Source: CAVONB01 sp963697205 (GTDB lineage Bacteria; Pseudomonadota; Alphaproteobacteria; Rhizobiales; Hyphomicrobiaceae). Taken from it: a stretch of 64,000 nucleotides of DNA. Positions within the stretch are counted from its first letter, which is position 1; each line of letters starts with the position of its first letter. Positions 18,688 through 26,351 of this stretch are shown piece by piece. The DNA is taken from positions 156,841 through 220,840 of the forward strand of contig CAVONB010000014.1 of assembly GCA_963697205.1 (NCBI GenBank). Direction: 5' to 3'. The position numbers and the translations under genes were made by a program. The notes under the pieces are model-generated. The model was not told the origin of the DNA. It saw only the letters and a program-made list of their open reading frames with translations, and made no database searches.

Positions 18688-19479
18688 ATGTCGGACCCGA
18701 CTTACAGCTTTGACGATGGCGCGGCCTATGAACGCTTCATGGGCAGCTGGAGCCGCGCCGCTGGCGCGGTCTTTCTTGATTGGCTAAAACCTCCAACGAA
18801 TGCGTGCTGGCTCGACGTGGGTTGCGGGACAGGCGCATTCACCCGTCTCATCGTCAACCGGTGCGCCCCGCTCGCCGTGCAGGCCGTCGATCCAGTAGCA
18901 GCGCAAGTCGAATACGCGCGTTTCTCTTCGTCGCCGGCCGCAGGCTTCGAGGTCGCAGACGCGGTTTCCTTGCCATTTGCAGAGGCTACCTTCGGCGTCG
19001 TCGTGTCTGCCCTTGTCCTGAATTTCATTCCCGACATGCCGCGGGCCTTAGCCGAGATGTATCGCGTCACACGGCCCGGCGGGGTCATTGCAGGCTATGT
19101 CTGGGATTTTGCGGCGGAGCTATCGCCCAGCGGACCGTTTCGCGAAGGGCTAATTCGGTTCGGCCTCGATGTTCCAAATATTCCCGGAACACGCTCGTCG
19201 AGCCTCGACGCGCTCGCCGTCATGTTCCATTCCTGCGGTTTGAGTGAGATCGCCACGGTTTCATTCGAGGTGTCTGGGACATTCGATGACTTTGAACACT
19301 TCTGGCAGTCGCAGACCCCCAGCTACAGCCCCACGACCAGAATAATCGACGCGCTGTCGCCTGCAGACCTCTCACGTCTCCGGTCGTCAATTCGAGCCTC
19401 CTTACCGGAGGGACGTGATGGGAAAATTCATTACCAAGCCCGCGCCAATGCCATTAAGTCGCGCAGAGGAATGCCGTAG
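18688..19479 (+). CDS. Class I SAM-dependent methyltransferase
   Basis: 263-aa cytoplasmic methyltransferase with the SAM-binding motif I WLDVGCGTGAFTRLI, an acidic motif II region (VQAVDPVAAQVEYAR), the post-motif VADAVSLPFAEATFGVVVSAL and the UbiE-like block MYRVTRPGGVIAGYVW. It begins 7 bp after the Bug protein stop and is probably co-transcribed. The substrate is unknown. The C-terminal helical part is variable in the family. Confidence 0.88.
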   Translation: MSDPTYSFDDGAAYERFMGSWSRAAGAVFLDWLKPPTNACWLDVGCGTGAFTRLIVNRCAPLAVQAVDPVAAQVEYARFSSSPAAGFEVADAVSLPFAEATFGVVVSALVLNFIPDMPRALAEMYRVTRPGGVIAGYVWDFAAELSPSGPFREGLIRFGLDVPNIPGTRSSSLDALAVMFHSCGLSEIATVSFEVSGTFDDFEHFWQSQTPSYSPTTRIIDALSPADLSRLRSSIRASLPEGRDGKIHYQARANAIKSRRGMP

Positions 19480-19952
19480 CCTGCCGTCCGAAATGTCCGC
19501 TTGCGAACATCGGCACTGGCAAAGCCGGTCAGATTCGACGGTCGAGATGGGTCAGAACTCCCGATCCGGTGACTGAGCGCCGACCGGCGCGGTAGGCCCG
19601 AAAGCAATTGCTCGATGCTGGAATCCACTACAGGCGTGATGCGATGCAGCAATTCTCGCGGCAGCGACCACCGACTTGATGCGCACGGAAAACACAGGCC
19701 GTCCGATCGTCTGTGTCTGGTGACGGCAGGTTGTGTGAAGGGTTCCGGATGTCGGCCCCGCACGAACGCAATCCCAGGCACCGGGGGGGGGCCGACGTAC
19801 GGAAGCCTTCACATATGCGGACGATCAGCCGTAGCGTGCTCTTCGGGCTACGCTGATGACAGCATGGGAAACCCAGTAGCGGCGCGCGTATTAAATACCG
19901 TGCTGAACCGAGGCGTTACCAAGCCTAGCAATGGAATGTCGCGCATTGTTGA
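19480..19952. other. Intergenic, about 470 bp
   Basis: No gene recognised. The stretch around 19565-19620 (GCGCGGTAGGCCCGAAAGCA) resembles 22796-22850 (GCGGTAGGGTCGAAAGCAGT), so both gaps may carry copies of a dispersed degenerate sequence. Confidence 0.35.
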
Positions 19953-20439
19953 CTAGATCTGCTCTAAAAGCGCCTCGCCGGTGGAGCAGGCGATTTCCCG
20001 CCCCGGCTCAACGTTCAAGATTGCAATCACACTGTCCTCGACGAACATCGAGTAGCGCCGCGACCGATTTCAGAAGCCCCGTCGCCGGGTTTGAGAATAC
20101 CATGCCCAAGTCCTGGGCGAACGCCCCGCTCGCATCCGCCAGCATCCGGACGCCGGCGGTTATGGCGCCGGTGGACTCGCCCCAGGCCCGCATTACAAAG
20201 GGATCGTTGACGCACAAGATAACCACTTCATCCACGCCCTTGTTCTTGAGTTTCTGTGCGGAAGCCACCACCGACGGGAGATGTACCGCGCTGCACCCTC
20301 GCGTGAAAGCGCCTGGCATAGAGAACACTGCGACACGCTTGCTGGCGAAGACATCATCGCTCGTTAACTCGAACGGCCCCTCGTTGCCCACGATCTGGAA
20401 GCGCGCCTCCGGCACTTTGTCGCCCACCGACACAGCCAT
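19953..20439 (-). pseudogene. Peroxiredoxin (Prx5/AhpE-like), frameshifted near the C-terminus
   Basis: Thioredoxin-fold peroxidase. The frame from ATG 20439 (GGAGG upstream) gives MAVSVGDKVPEARF, the peroxidatic site SMPGAFTRGCSAVHLP, and continues to LGMVFSNPATGLLKS. The expected C-terminal sequence is then found in another frame: RYSMFVEDSVIAILNVEP, ending LLEQI with a stop at 19953-19955. A net frame change around 20060-20070 (TCGGTCG, possibly a 4-nt duplication) joins them. As sequenced, the protein ends early at 20008 with an unrelated 14-residue tail. The catalytic Cys is kept, so partial activity is not excluded; a sequencing error is also possible. Confidence 0.82.
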
Positions 20440-20579
20440 GGATTGTACCTCCGTTCGCATTCCGTAATGCATCGACGCCGCCACGCCGATGGGTCGACAA
20501 GAGCCATCATGCCGGACCGATAACATCATACGCGCCGCGCGCTTTGCACCCGGCTACAAAGCAAACCGGCGATGTAACC

Positions 20580-20789
20580 TCAGATCTTCGTACTCCCTGT
20601 CGTACAAGTCATATCCTGCCCGCAGCACATCGGCGATTTCACTTTGCCATGGCCTTCGGGGCATTGCGCAACGTGGACGCTTGATCCGTCTGGGCGCGAG
20701 ATCGTCGCTTGCTCGAGCTCCTTGCCGCACTTGCCGCACGTCATCGTGCCGACGCTCATCCCGCACTTCTCGCACACATATCCTGCCAT
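20580..20789 (-). CDS. Small zinc-ribbon protein
   Basis: 69-aa cytoplasmic protein with CEKCG and CGKCG in the N-terminal half, a His/Cys-containing middle (CPEGHGK) and a terminal MCCGQDM. The paired CxxC motifs indicate one or two zinc-binding sites. GGAGG lies 7 nt before ATG 20789, which decides this start over longer in-frame options. The function is unknown; similar proteins are rubredoxin-like or rubrerythrin-associated. It lies 140 bp from the peroxiredoxin gene on the same strand, so an oxidative-stress link is possible. Confidence 0.7.
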   Translation of the reverse strand: MAGYVCEKCGMSVGTMTCGKCGKELEQATISRPDGSSVHVAQCPEGHGKVKSPMCCGQDMTCTTGSTKI

Positions 20790-21242
20790 CTTTGGATCCT
20801 CCATCGCAGTTTTGATGCCACTCGATTGGCATCGGTTACGAGATCTCTCTCGGACACGCTGGACGCGAGCGCCACGCAGCCAGAAAAGCACAGAGAGCAT
20901 TGCACCACGAGCAGGGAGGGGCCGCAAGGCCGATGCCATTGCGTGAGCCGATCCTAGTTCACTTCGACTGGCGAACGATCAGTGGAGCCTTGCCCGCGCG
21001 CACTTGCCAGAGATCGGGCCTATACTTGTCGAACCCGGCAAACTGATCGGCAGAGACAAAGGCGCTCAGTTGCGCGGGCGATGATCTCGGCAATCGTGTC
21101 CTGACGTGGCGATGCACCGGCAATTGCGGGGTGCTCAGAACAGGCACCAAGGGCATGCGAGATGCAAGGACAAGTCAGCAGCGCCATGAGAGTGACCCAA
21201 CGCCGGTGCCATTGACCGGGACATCTAGGTGCGATATTAGAC
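20790..21242. other. Intergenic, about 450 bp
   Basis: No supported gene. A minus-strand frame ending at 20959 (VSADQFAGFDKYRPDLWQV) could be the tail of a lost gene but has no recognisable domain. Confidence 0.35.
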
Positions 21243-21270
21243 AGACCGGTCTAATTGAACAGACCGGTCT
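21243..21270. promoter_or_regulatory. Twin palindromic operators upstream of the cupin gene
   Basis: The 10-bp palindrome AGACCGGTCT occurs twice, at 21243-21252 and 21261-21270, with an 18-bp centre-to-centre spacing inside the wider repeat TAGACAGACCGGTCTAAT. Two such dyads on nearly the same DNA face are typical of TetR-family operators. A TetR gene lies downstream. The site ends 23 bp before the cupin start. Confidence 0.75.
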
Positions 21271-21293
21271 AATAAGACCTAGGAGGTCCCTAT

Positions 21294-21680
21294 ATGCGTA
21301 TTGCCAAGGAGCTGATTGACACCAAAATGGCGATCCCCGGTGCCACTATCCGTCAACAAACGGAATTCGGTGACGCGAGCGGCTACGGCAAGATCAGCGC
21401 CGAATACTTCACACTGGCCGCAGGGGTGGACACGACACCGCTCTTCGTCGGGCTTGAGGGAAATCACTGCCACTGTCCACACTGGGGCTATGTGCTCAGT
21501 GGTCAGATCACGACTACGGACGCTGCGGGCCAGCAGGAAACAGTGGTGGGCCACGATCTCTTTTACTGGCCGCCAGGACATAACGTGAAAGTCGACCGCG
21601 ATGCGGAGATCATCATGTTCAGTCCCCAGCACGAGCACACCCAGGTAATCAACCACATGATCGCCGTGACGAAGGGCTAG
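21294..21680 (+). CDS. Cupin-domain protein
   Basis: 128-aa single-domain cupin. The metal-site motif 1 is GNHCHCPHWGYVLSGQI and motif 2 includes GHDLFYWPPGHNVKVD. Such small cupins bind a metal and act as dioxygenases, isomerases or ligand sensors; this one resembles AraC-type or quercetinase-like cupins without a DNA-binding domain. AGGAGG at 21281-21286 lies 7 nt before the ATG. It follows twin TetR-type operators and precedes a TetR gene, so it is likely the regulated target. Confidence 0.88.
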   Translation: MRIAKELIDTKMAIPGATIRQQTEFGDASGYGKISAEYFTLAAGVDTTPLFVGLEGNHCHCPHWGYVLSGQITTTDAAGQQETVVGHDLFYWPPGHNVKVDRDAEIIMFSPQHEHTQVINHMIAVTKG

Positions 21681-21738
21681 TCCGATCGCCAGTCCAATAA
21701 CGACCGATTTCAAATCGATTTACCCAACGAAGCAGCAG

Positions 21739-22350
21739 TTGATCCGTGTGGGATTACGGCTTCTGCTCAAGCAGGGCTACAGCGATCTTGGCATCCAGTC
21801 GCTGCTGGCCGCGACAGGGACGCCGAAGGGTTCATTCTATCATCACTTCAAGGACAAAGAGGATTTCGCGCTCAAGGTCGTGGACGCCTACATGGAGGAA
21901 GTTCATGCTGGACTTGATGCTTGCCTGAATGACCGCGACCGACCACCACTCGCGCGCGTGCGGCACTTCTTTGAAATGACCGAGCAGAAGTACCGCGAGG
22001 AGGGCTATCTCGGCTGTCTGCTGGGCGGGTTGGGGCAGGAGCTGTCCGGCGTCAGCGAGGTATTTCGGCACAAGATCGAGTCCTGCATGGCTACGATCGT
22101 GGCACGCATCGAGCGTTGCCTCGAGGAGGCTCGAAGTCAGGGGGAAATTGCTGCATCCGCTGACCCCAGCCGGCTCGCCAACCTCTGGGTCAACTGCTGG
22201 GAAGGTGCGGCGTTGAGAAGTCGATTAACGCGCAATCCGACGTCGCTTCATGCAATGCTTGACTTCTACATCAGTGCCGTTGCGGTTCCAAAGACCTGCA
22301 AATCAGGGCGTAAACAAAAGAAGCACGGGAGTGAACACAATGATTCGTGA
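21739..22350 (+). CDS. TetR-family transcriptional regulator, start uncertain
   Basis: About 203 aa from TTG 21739. The helix-turn-helix is clear: GLRLLLKQGYSDLGIQSLLAATGTPKGSFYHHFKDKEDF. The C-terminal ligand domain is of the TetR_C_11 type. Family members have some 10-15 residues before VGLRLL. The frame here stays open back to about 21680 and encodes a plausible TDFKSIYPTKQQLIRVG, but no ATG, GTG or TTG occurs in it before 21739. The true start is therefore either TTG 21739, a rare ATA/ATT codon, or lost. It probably binds the twin operators at 21243-21270 and is downstream of the cupin gene it would control. Confidence 0.8.
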   Translation: MIRVGLRLLLKQGYSDLGIQSLLAATGTPKGSFYHHFKDKEDFALKVVDAYMEEVHAGLDACLNDRDRPPLARVRHFFEMTEQKYREEGYLGCLLGGLGQELSGVSEVFRHKIESCMATIVARIERCLEEARSQGEIAASADPSRLANLWVNCWEGAALRSRLTRNPTSLHAMLDFYISAVAVPKTCKSGRKQKKHGSEHNDS

Positions 22351-22549
22351 GGCAAACCATAGCGTGCTGCGAAACAGCGCTGAACAGGCGGCACGAGCGA
22401 TTATGCAGCTGATCAACTCGCGGCCTTACTCGCCTCGCCACGAAGAGATTGTGGCGATCATTGAGAGTTTCGTGACGAGTCGGCTGCAGGCCCGGCAGGC
22501 CATCCCAATGGACCTCGACGAATATGGTCCCGATCTGACGAAGCCCTAG
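22340..22549 (+). CDS. Small hypothetical protein
   Basis: 69-aa predicted helical protein (MIREANHSVLRNSAEQAARAIMQLINSRPYSPRHEEIVAII...). ATG 22340 is preceded by GGGAG and overlaps the end of the TetR gene by 11 bp, which favours translational coupling. No known domain was recognised. The clear ribosome binding site and overlap are the main support. Confidence 0.55.
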   Translation: MIREANHSVLRNSAEQAARAIMQLINSRPYSPRHEEIVAIIESFVTSRLQARQAIPMDLDEYGPDLTKP

Positions 22550-23420
22550 CTTCGATCGCTCCATGCGCCGGCACCAGCGATGATGCTGCAGGCCACGTGG
22601 ATCGCGAGGCATGTCGACCTTCTGATCCGCCGCGAAATCCGGAACCGAAACGGTCTCGGTGTCGAAGCCGAAATGTAGCGACGGCGCCGCCGTTGCTGTC
22701 GCTTTCTGTGCTGCACGCCAAGAGCCTGTCGATCATCGACGACCTTGCCACATCGGTGTTGCGCATCGGCACGACGGTCGGTCAGGGTCAAAGCACACGA
22801 TCCGTCGACTGACTGTCGCCCGACGCGGTAGGGTCGAAAGCAGTCGCATTCCACGACTAATCACAAGCGGCATGCTGCGCTGCGGCGTTATTTGTCTCGA
22901 CTGCCACCGCGTAGGCCTGCTCGAAAAGCATATGCCAGCCGATCATCCGCGAGAGACTTGTTCTGCACATGGCCCTTCTCGACTCGATTCCGAAGTTCGG
23001 TCTCGGATGACCGCATCGATTGAGGTGATCGCGAGCGTCCCTGCCTGTCCAGGGCGATGTTCGTCGTGTGTCCGCTGTCGGAGGTCGAGCGGCCAGTTCC
23101 AACCACTCGTCTGCGAGCGGATGATGGCGGCGCCCCGACTTCCGGAATCTCTGCCCAGCGACGCCGGGGCCACGATCCTCGGTCGGCAGCTCCGGAGGGG
23201 ACTACGTTTGGGGCGTGGTCACGCGCAAACCTCCTCGGGAGTTCTAACCCGATGTCGCGGCAAACCTTGCTTTGGGTCGGCCCTGCCTCGCCGAGGTACA
23301 GATGGCGGCAGCCGGCGGCCGGATTGACGCTGCCATTCCTGGCCGTTGCAGGCAGACTGCCCTAATGTAGGCGCTCAGGCGCTTCGAGCGCCGGTCATGC
23401 TCACATAAGAGGAAAGCGTC
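22550..23420. other. Long intergenic stretch, about 870 bp
   Basis: Open frames here are typical shadows of high-GC DNA, and none shows a motif. A sequence at 22796-22850 resembles 19565-19620. A hairpin (GGCGCTC/GAGCGCC, 23370-23392) lies 30 bp before the small gene at 23421. Probably degraded DNA. Confidence 0.4.
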
Positions 23421-23561
23421 GTGGCTAATCGGGAACAGAAGGGAAATAAGGAAAAGCGGAAGCCCAAGGCCGAGAAGCCGAAAGCGCCTGCTCAACATTC
23501 GACGTTCGGGCAACCCGCATCGGGCACGGGCAAGACGAAGACGGGCGGCAAGAAGGGTTGA
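23421..23561 (+). CDS. 46-aa lysine-rich small protein
   Basis: GTG-initiated frame preceded by AAGAGGA. The product begins VANREQKGNKEKRKPKAEKP, is about one quarter lysine, and ends TKTGGKKG. Short basic proteins starting with a similar NREKKGNREAKKPK-like sequence are common in rhizobia; their function is unknown. The high Lys content and lack of hydrophobic residues suggest a disordered, nucleic-acid-associated protein. A hairpin at 23370-23392 precedes it. Confidence 0.65.
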   Translation: MANREQKGNKEKRKPKAEKPKAPAQHSTFGQPASGTGKTKTGGKKG

Positions 23562-23584
23562 AGCGTCAGGCCACAAGGGTCTCC

Positions 23585-23788
23585 ATGACAAACTCCCAGG
23601 AAAAGCACGTCGCCCGCCTCGCCCTTGGCAAAGGCTACCGGCTGGAGAAGGTGGGCAAGGGTCCGCATCACGGCCGTTTCGCTCTGGTGAGCGATCAGGG
23701 CTCGCGCGTGCCCTCCGGCATACCTGGCGCGGGTTTCACATTCACGCTTCAGGAGGCCGAGGACTGGCTGACGAAGCCCAGTTCATAG
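23585..23788 (+). CDS. Small hypothetical protein
   Basis: 67-aa protein, MTNSQEKHVARLALGKGYRL..., with a GRFALVSDQGSR segment and a C-terminal TLQEAEDWL helix. The composition is balanced and gene-like. It lies 23 bp after the Lys-rich small gene on the same strand and may be co-transcribed. No known domain was recognised. Confidence 0.6.
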   Translation: MTNSQEKHVARLALGKGYRLEKVGKGPHHGRFALVSDQGSRVPSGIPGAGFTFTLQEAEDWLTKPSS

Positions 23789-23993
23789 CCCCGCCCGCGC
23801 GCCGAGCGCTCTGCCTGCATCAACTCAGCGACGCGCTCCCTCCCCATGAGTATCGGGGGTTGTGCCAGTCCGCGCGCAGAACGGTTTCATGGTAAATCGA
23901 CGACATGACCAACACAGAGCATACGCTCATTTTCGGTCTTGGCCCTAAGAGTGACGGCACGCCGAACTCCGACGTCGATCTGGCGATTGCGCT

Positions 23994-25038
23994 GGCTCTG
24001 TTCCGCCTCAGTGTTGTGAGACCTTGCTGACCACTGATTTGGCGGCAGCGGGGATATCATGAAAGCGCAAGACTTCCGGGCACTTGTCGAGCAACTGGGC
24101 GACCTCAGCCAGGTCCAGCGCGACGCGCTGGTTGAGGCGCTGTCTGCGAAGGGGGCCGGCGAGGAGGTCGTCGCCATGATCGAAACGCGGTTCGCGGCAG
24201 CGCCGGCCTGCGGCCATTGCGGCGAGGTTGACTTCAAGCCGTGGGGCTCGGCCTCGGATCTCAAACGCTATATGTGCAAGGCGTGCGGGCGCACCTTCAA
24301 CGCGCTGACCGGCACGCCGCTGGCGGGTCTGCGCCTGCGCGAGAAGTGGCTCGACTATGCCCGCTCGCTGGTCGACGGCGTCAGCCTGCGCAAGGCGGCG
24401 GCGCGCACCGGCATCCGTCTGGACACATCGTTCCGCTGGCGCCATCGCTTCCTCGCGACGGCCAGGGACAAGAAGGCGAGCGCGGTGACCGGCATCGTCG
24501 AGGCGGACGAGACGTTCATCCTCAAGTCCGCGAAGGGCTCGCGCAAGCTGGTCGGCCGCGCGCCCAGGAAGCGCGGCGGAAAAGCCAAGAAGCCGGGCCT
24601 TTCCACCGATGAGCACGATGCCATCCTGATCGTGCGCGACCGCCATGGCGAGACCACCGACGCGATCCTCTTCGACCTCAGCGGGGAGACGATCGGGTCG
24701 CACCTAAAGCCCGTCGTCGCCAAGGACGCCGTGCTCGTGACCGACGGCAACAGGGCCTACGAGGCATTCGCGGCTGCGACAGACATCGTCCAGATTGCGC
24801 TCGTCGCCAGCGCCGGCGAACGGACGATCGGCTGCTATCACATCCAGAACGTCAACGCCTACCAGAGCCGCTTCAAGGGATGGATGGCTCGATTCAAGGG
24901 CGTGGCGTCGAAGTATCTGCCGAGCTACCTGGGCTGGCGCCGCATGATCGAGCGCGACGGTGACGCGCTCACGCCGCGACATTGCCTCGCCGGAGCGATG
25001 GGGCAGCGGGCCCTGCTACATTGAAGCGGAACAGAGCC
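23994..25038 (+). mobile_element. IS1595-family insertion sequence
   Basis: 1045-bp element. Left end GGCTCTGTTCCGC(CTCA) and right end (TGAA)GCGGAACAGAGCC are inverted repeats, perfect over 13 bp and then imperfect. An intact transposase lies inside, and an 8-bp direct repeat flanks it. Confidence 0.9.
24059..25024 (+). CDS. IS1595-family (ISXO2-like) transposase
   Basis: 321-aa transposase. An N-terminal zinc ribbon is visible as CGHCGEVDFKPWG...YMCKACGRTF. The ISXO2-like DDE catalytic domain follows, with the first Asp in IVEADETFI, the second in LVTDGNRAY, and the IS1595 ending around CYHIQNVNAYQSRFKGWM...GVASKYLPSYLGW. Length and domain order are normal; the protein appears functional. 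Confidence 0.92.
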   Translation: MKAQDFRALVEQLGDLSQVQRDALVEALSAKGAGEEVVAMIETRFAAAPACGHCGEVDFKPWGSASDLKRYMCKACGRTFNALTGTPLAGLRLREKWLDYARSLVDGVSLRKAAARTGIRLDTSFRWRHRFLATARDKKASAVTGIVEADETFILKSAKGSRKLVGRAPRKRGGKAKKPGLSTDEHDAILIVRDRHGETTDAILFDLSGETIGSHLKPVVAKDAVLVTDGNRAYEAFAAATDIVQIALVASAGERTIGCYHIQNVNAYQSRFKGWMARFKGVASKYLPSYLGWRRMIERDGDALTPRHCLAGAMGQRALLH

Positions 25039-25507
25039 ATTGCGCTCGCTGCGATTGAGGATGCCGCATTAAAGAACTGTGGTGGTTTCACCATCCATCG
25101 CGGCAAAGGCGGCTGGATCGATCCTGCGGGCAGACTATTCAAGGAAGAGGTGGCGATTCTGATCGTGTCGGGTAGCTACGAAACCATCGTGGAGATCGCC
25201 GCCATCGGCAAACGCCTGCTGGGACACGCCGCGATCTACGTCAAAATGCCCGATGGCAGCACTGCGCTGTTGTAGGCCGATTATGCTTTCGCTGCCGAGC
25301 TGGGACCTGTTCTTGACCCAGTCCGTTCTTGTTCCGGTCGGTCGCTTTCGGAAGTTCAGCCGACGCGATCGATGCATGCCGGATCAACGAGTTCCTTATC
25401 GTTGTCGACTTCGGCTAACTCTGCATTTTGCTGTTTTGATTTGCGTCGCGCGTTCGCGCCGAACAGCCGGCGGCCTGGGCATTCGCGATCAAGAACCATG
25501 GCCGGCC

Positions 25508-25720
25508 TCACGAGAACTGCGACCTGAACACCGCCTTGATGTGAGCAAGCTTCCGCGACAGGCGCGTTGCCTCCTCGGCTAAGCCGAGTTCATTGGCCAG
25601 CGCAATGGCATCGGCGAGGAATTCCTGCGCGTCGCTGTAGCGGCCCGTCGTGTCGAAGGGGGCATCGTACATGGCCGCGCAGGCCTGATCGGCCTGCACC
25701 TCGAGTGACCGGAGGCGCAT
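25508..25720 (-). CDS. Small hypothetical helical protein
   Basis: 70-aa protein, MRLRSLEVQADQACAAMYDA..., rich in Ala, Leu and Glu, with a predicted helix pair (SDAQEFLADAIALANELGLAEEATRLSRKLAHIKAVFRSQF). AAGGA lies a few bases before ATG 25720, preferred over an upstream start at 25777. Similar short proteins ending HIKAVFRSQFS occur in Bradyrhizobium-type genomes. Function unknown. Confidence 0.55.
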   Translation of the reverse strand: MRLRSLEVQADQACAAMYDAPFDTTGRYSDAQEFLADAIALANELGLAEEATRLSRKLAHIKAVFRSQFS

Positions 25721-25943
25721 TTCCTTCTCAGGCAAATGCACGACACCGTTCCATGCGCTCGCTTCAGCCCAACCCATCCACGCGGAATGTTAGCCGAAAT
25801 TCCACAGGCCTGCATCTCGCCAATTTTCCGCTCAGCTGGGCAGCCAGGATGATGTGGGGCCACAGGCGCCCGAAACTCATCGCGCTGGGGACGTGCATCG
25901 TCTAGTCTGGCCAAGAACAGAAACTTCACCTGGGGTCTTCTCG

Positions 25944-26351
25944 ATGCGTCATGCAAAGGGAGCTGTGATTGCCATATTGGCGGGCTTGTCTTTTTCATCG
26001 TCCACTGCAGCACAAACCGTTAAAGGACCTCCGTCGGGGGGAGTTCCAGGGGGACTGCCGGGCGTTCTACCGGTTCCTACGATGCCGTCCCCAAGTCGAT
26101 CGCCGGCCCTTGGCCTGCCTTCCCCGAGCTTGCCAGCACCTCAGCCTGCTCCGAACGTGCAATTGCCCAAAGTCGTCGTACCACCACCTGCTGCGCCTCC
26201 GCGCTCGCAGTCACCCGACAGTGGGGGGGCGACGGAGTGCGATTGCTACCAGACAACGCAGGTTCCAGTTCGCGACGGGGCCGGGCGCATCGTGGGAAAG
26301 CAGACGCAGAAGGTCCGGACGGGAAAGAGCACGGCTTGCTGCACCCGGTGA
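25944..26351 (+). CDS. Secreted proline-rich protein
   Basis: 135-aa protein with a signal peptide (MRHAKGAVIAILAGLSFSSSTAAQ), a Pro/Ser/Gly-rich middle that looks disordered (PVPTMPSPSRSPALGLPSPS), and a Cys-containing C-terminal part (CDCYQTTQVPVRD...STACCTR) that may form disulfides in the periplasm. It overlaps the next gene by a GTGA junction, so it likely works with the CHASE2 membrane protein. No known domain was identified. Confidence 0.6.
   Translation: MRHAKGAVIAILAGLSFSSSTAAQTVKGPPSGGVPGGLPGVLPVPTMPSPSRSPALGLPSPSLPAPQPAPNVQLPKVVVPPPAAPPRSQSPDSGGATECDCYQTTQVPVRDGAGRIVGKQTQKVRTGKSTACCTR

Larger units (their letters stand above)
23986..25046. repeat. 8-bp target-site duplication flanking the IS1595 element
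   Basis: ATTGCGCT occurs at 23986-23993 and again at 25039-25046, directly outside the inverted repeats. Eight bases is the usual IS1595-family duplication length. The feature span covers both copies and the element between them. Confidence 0.88.
23905..25275 (+). pseudogene. Small unknown gene interrupted by an IS1595-family element
   Basis: The 5' part (23905-23993) encodes MTNTEHTLIFGLGPKSDGTP and continues to DVDLAIAL. The 3' part (25047-25275) continues AAIEDAALKNCGGFTIHRGK and ends DGSTALL. Removing the element and one copy of the 8-bp duplication joins the two in frame to a 105-aa protein. No family was recognised; the sequence suggests an alpha/beta fold with a central GGWIDPAGRL turn. 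The exact rejoining shows the insertion is recent. Confidence 0.8.

Noticed and set aside
22659..23327. 222-residue plus-strand frame in the long gap
   Set aside because: Arg/Ser/Cys-rich, no domain, no ribosome binding site and strong overlap with equally long frames on the other strand.
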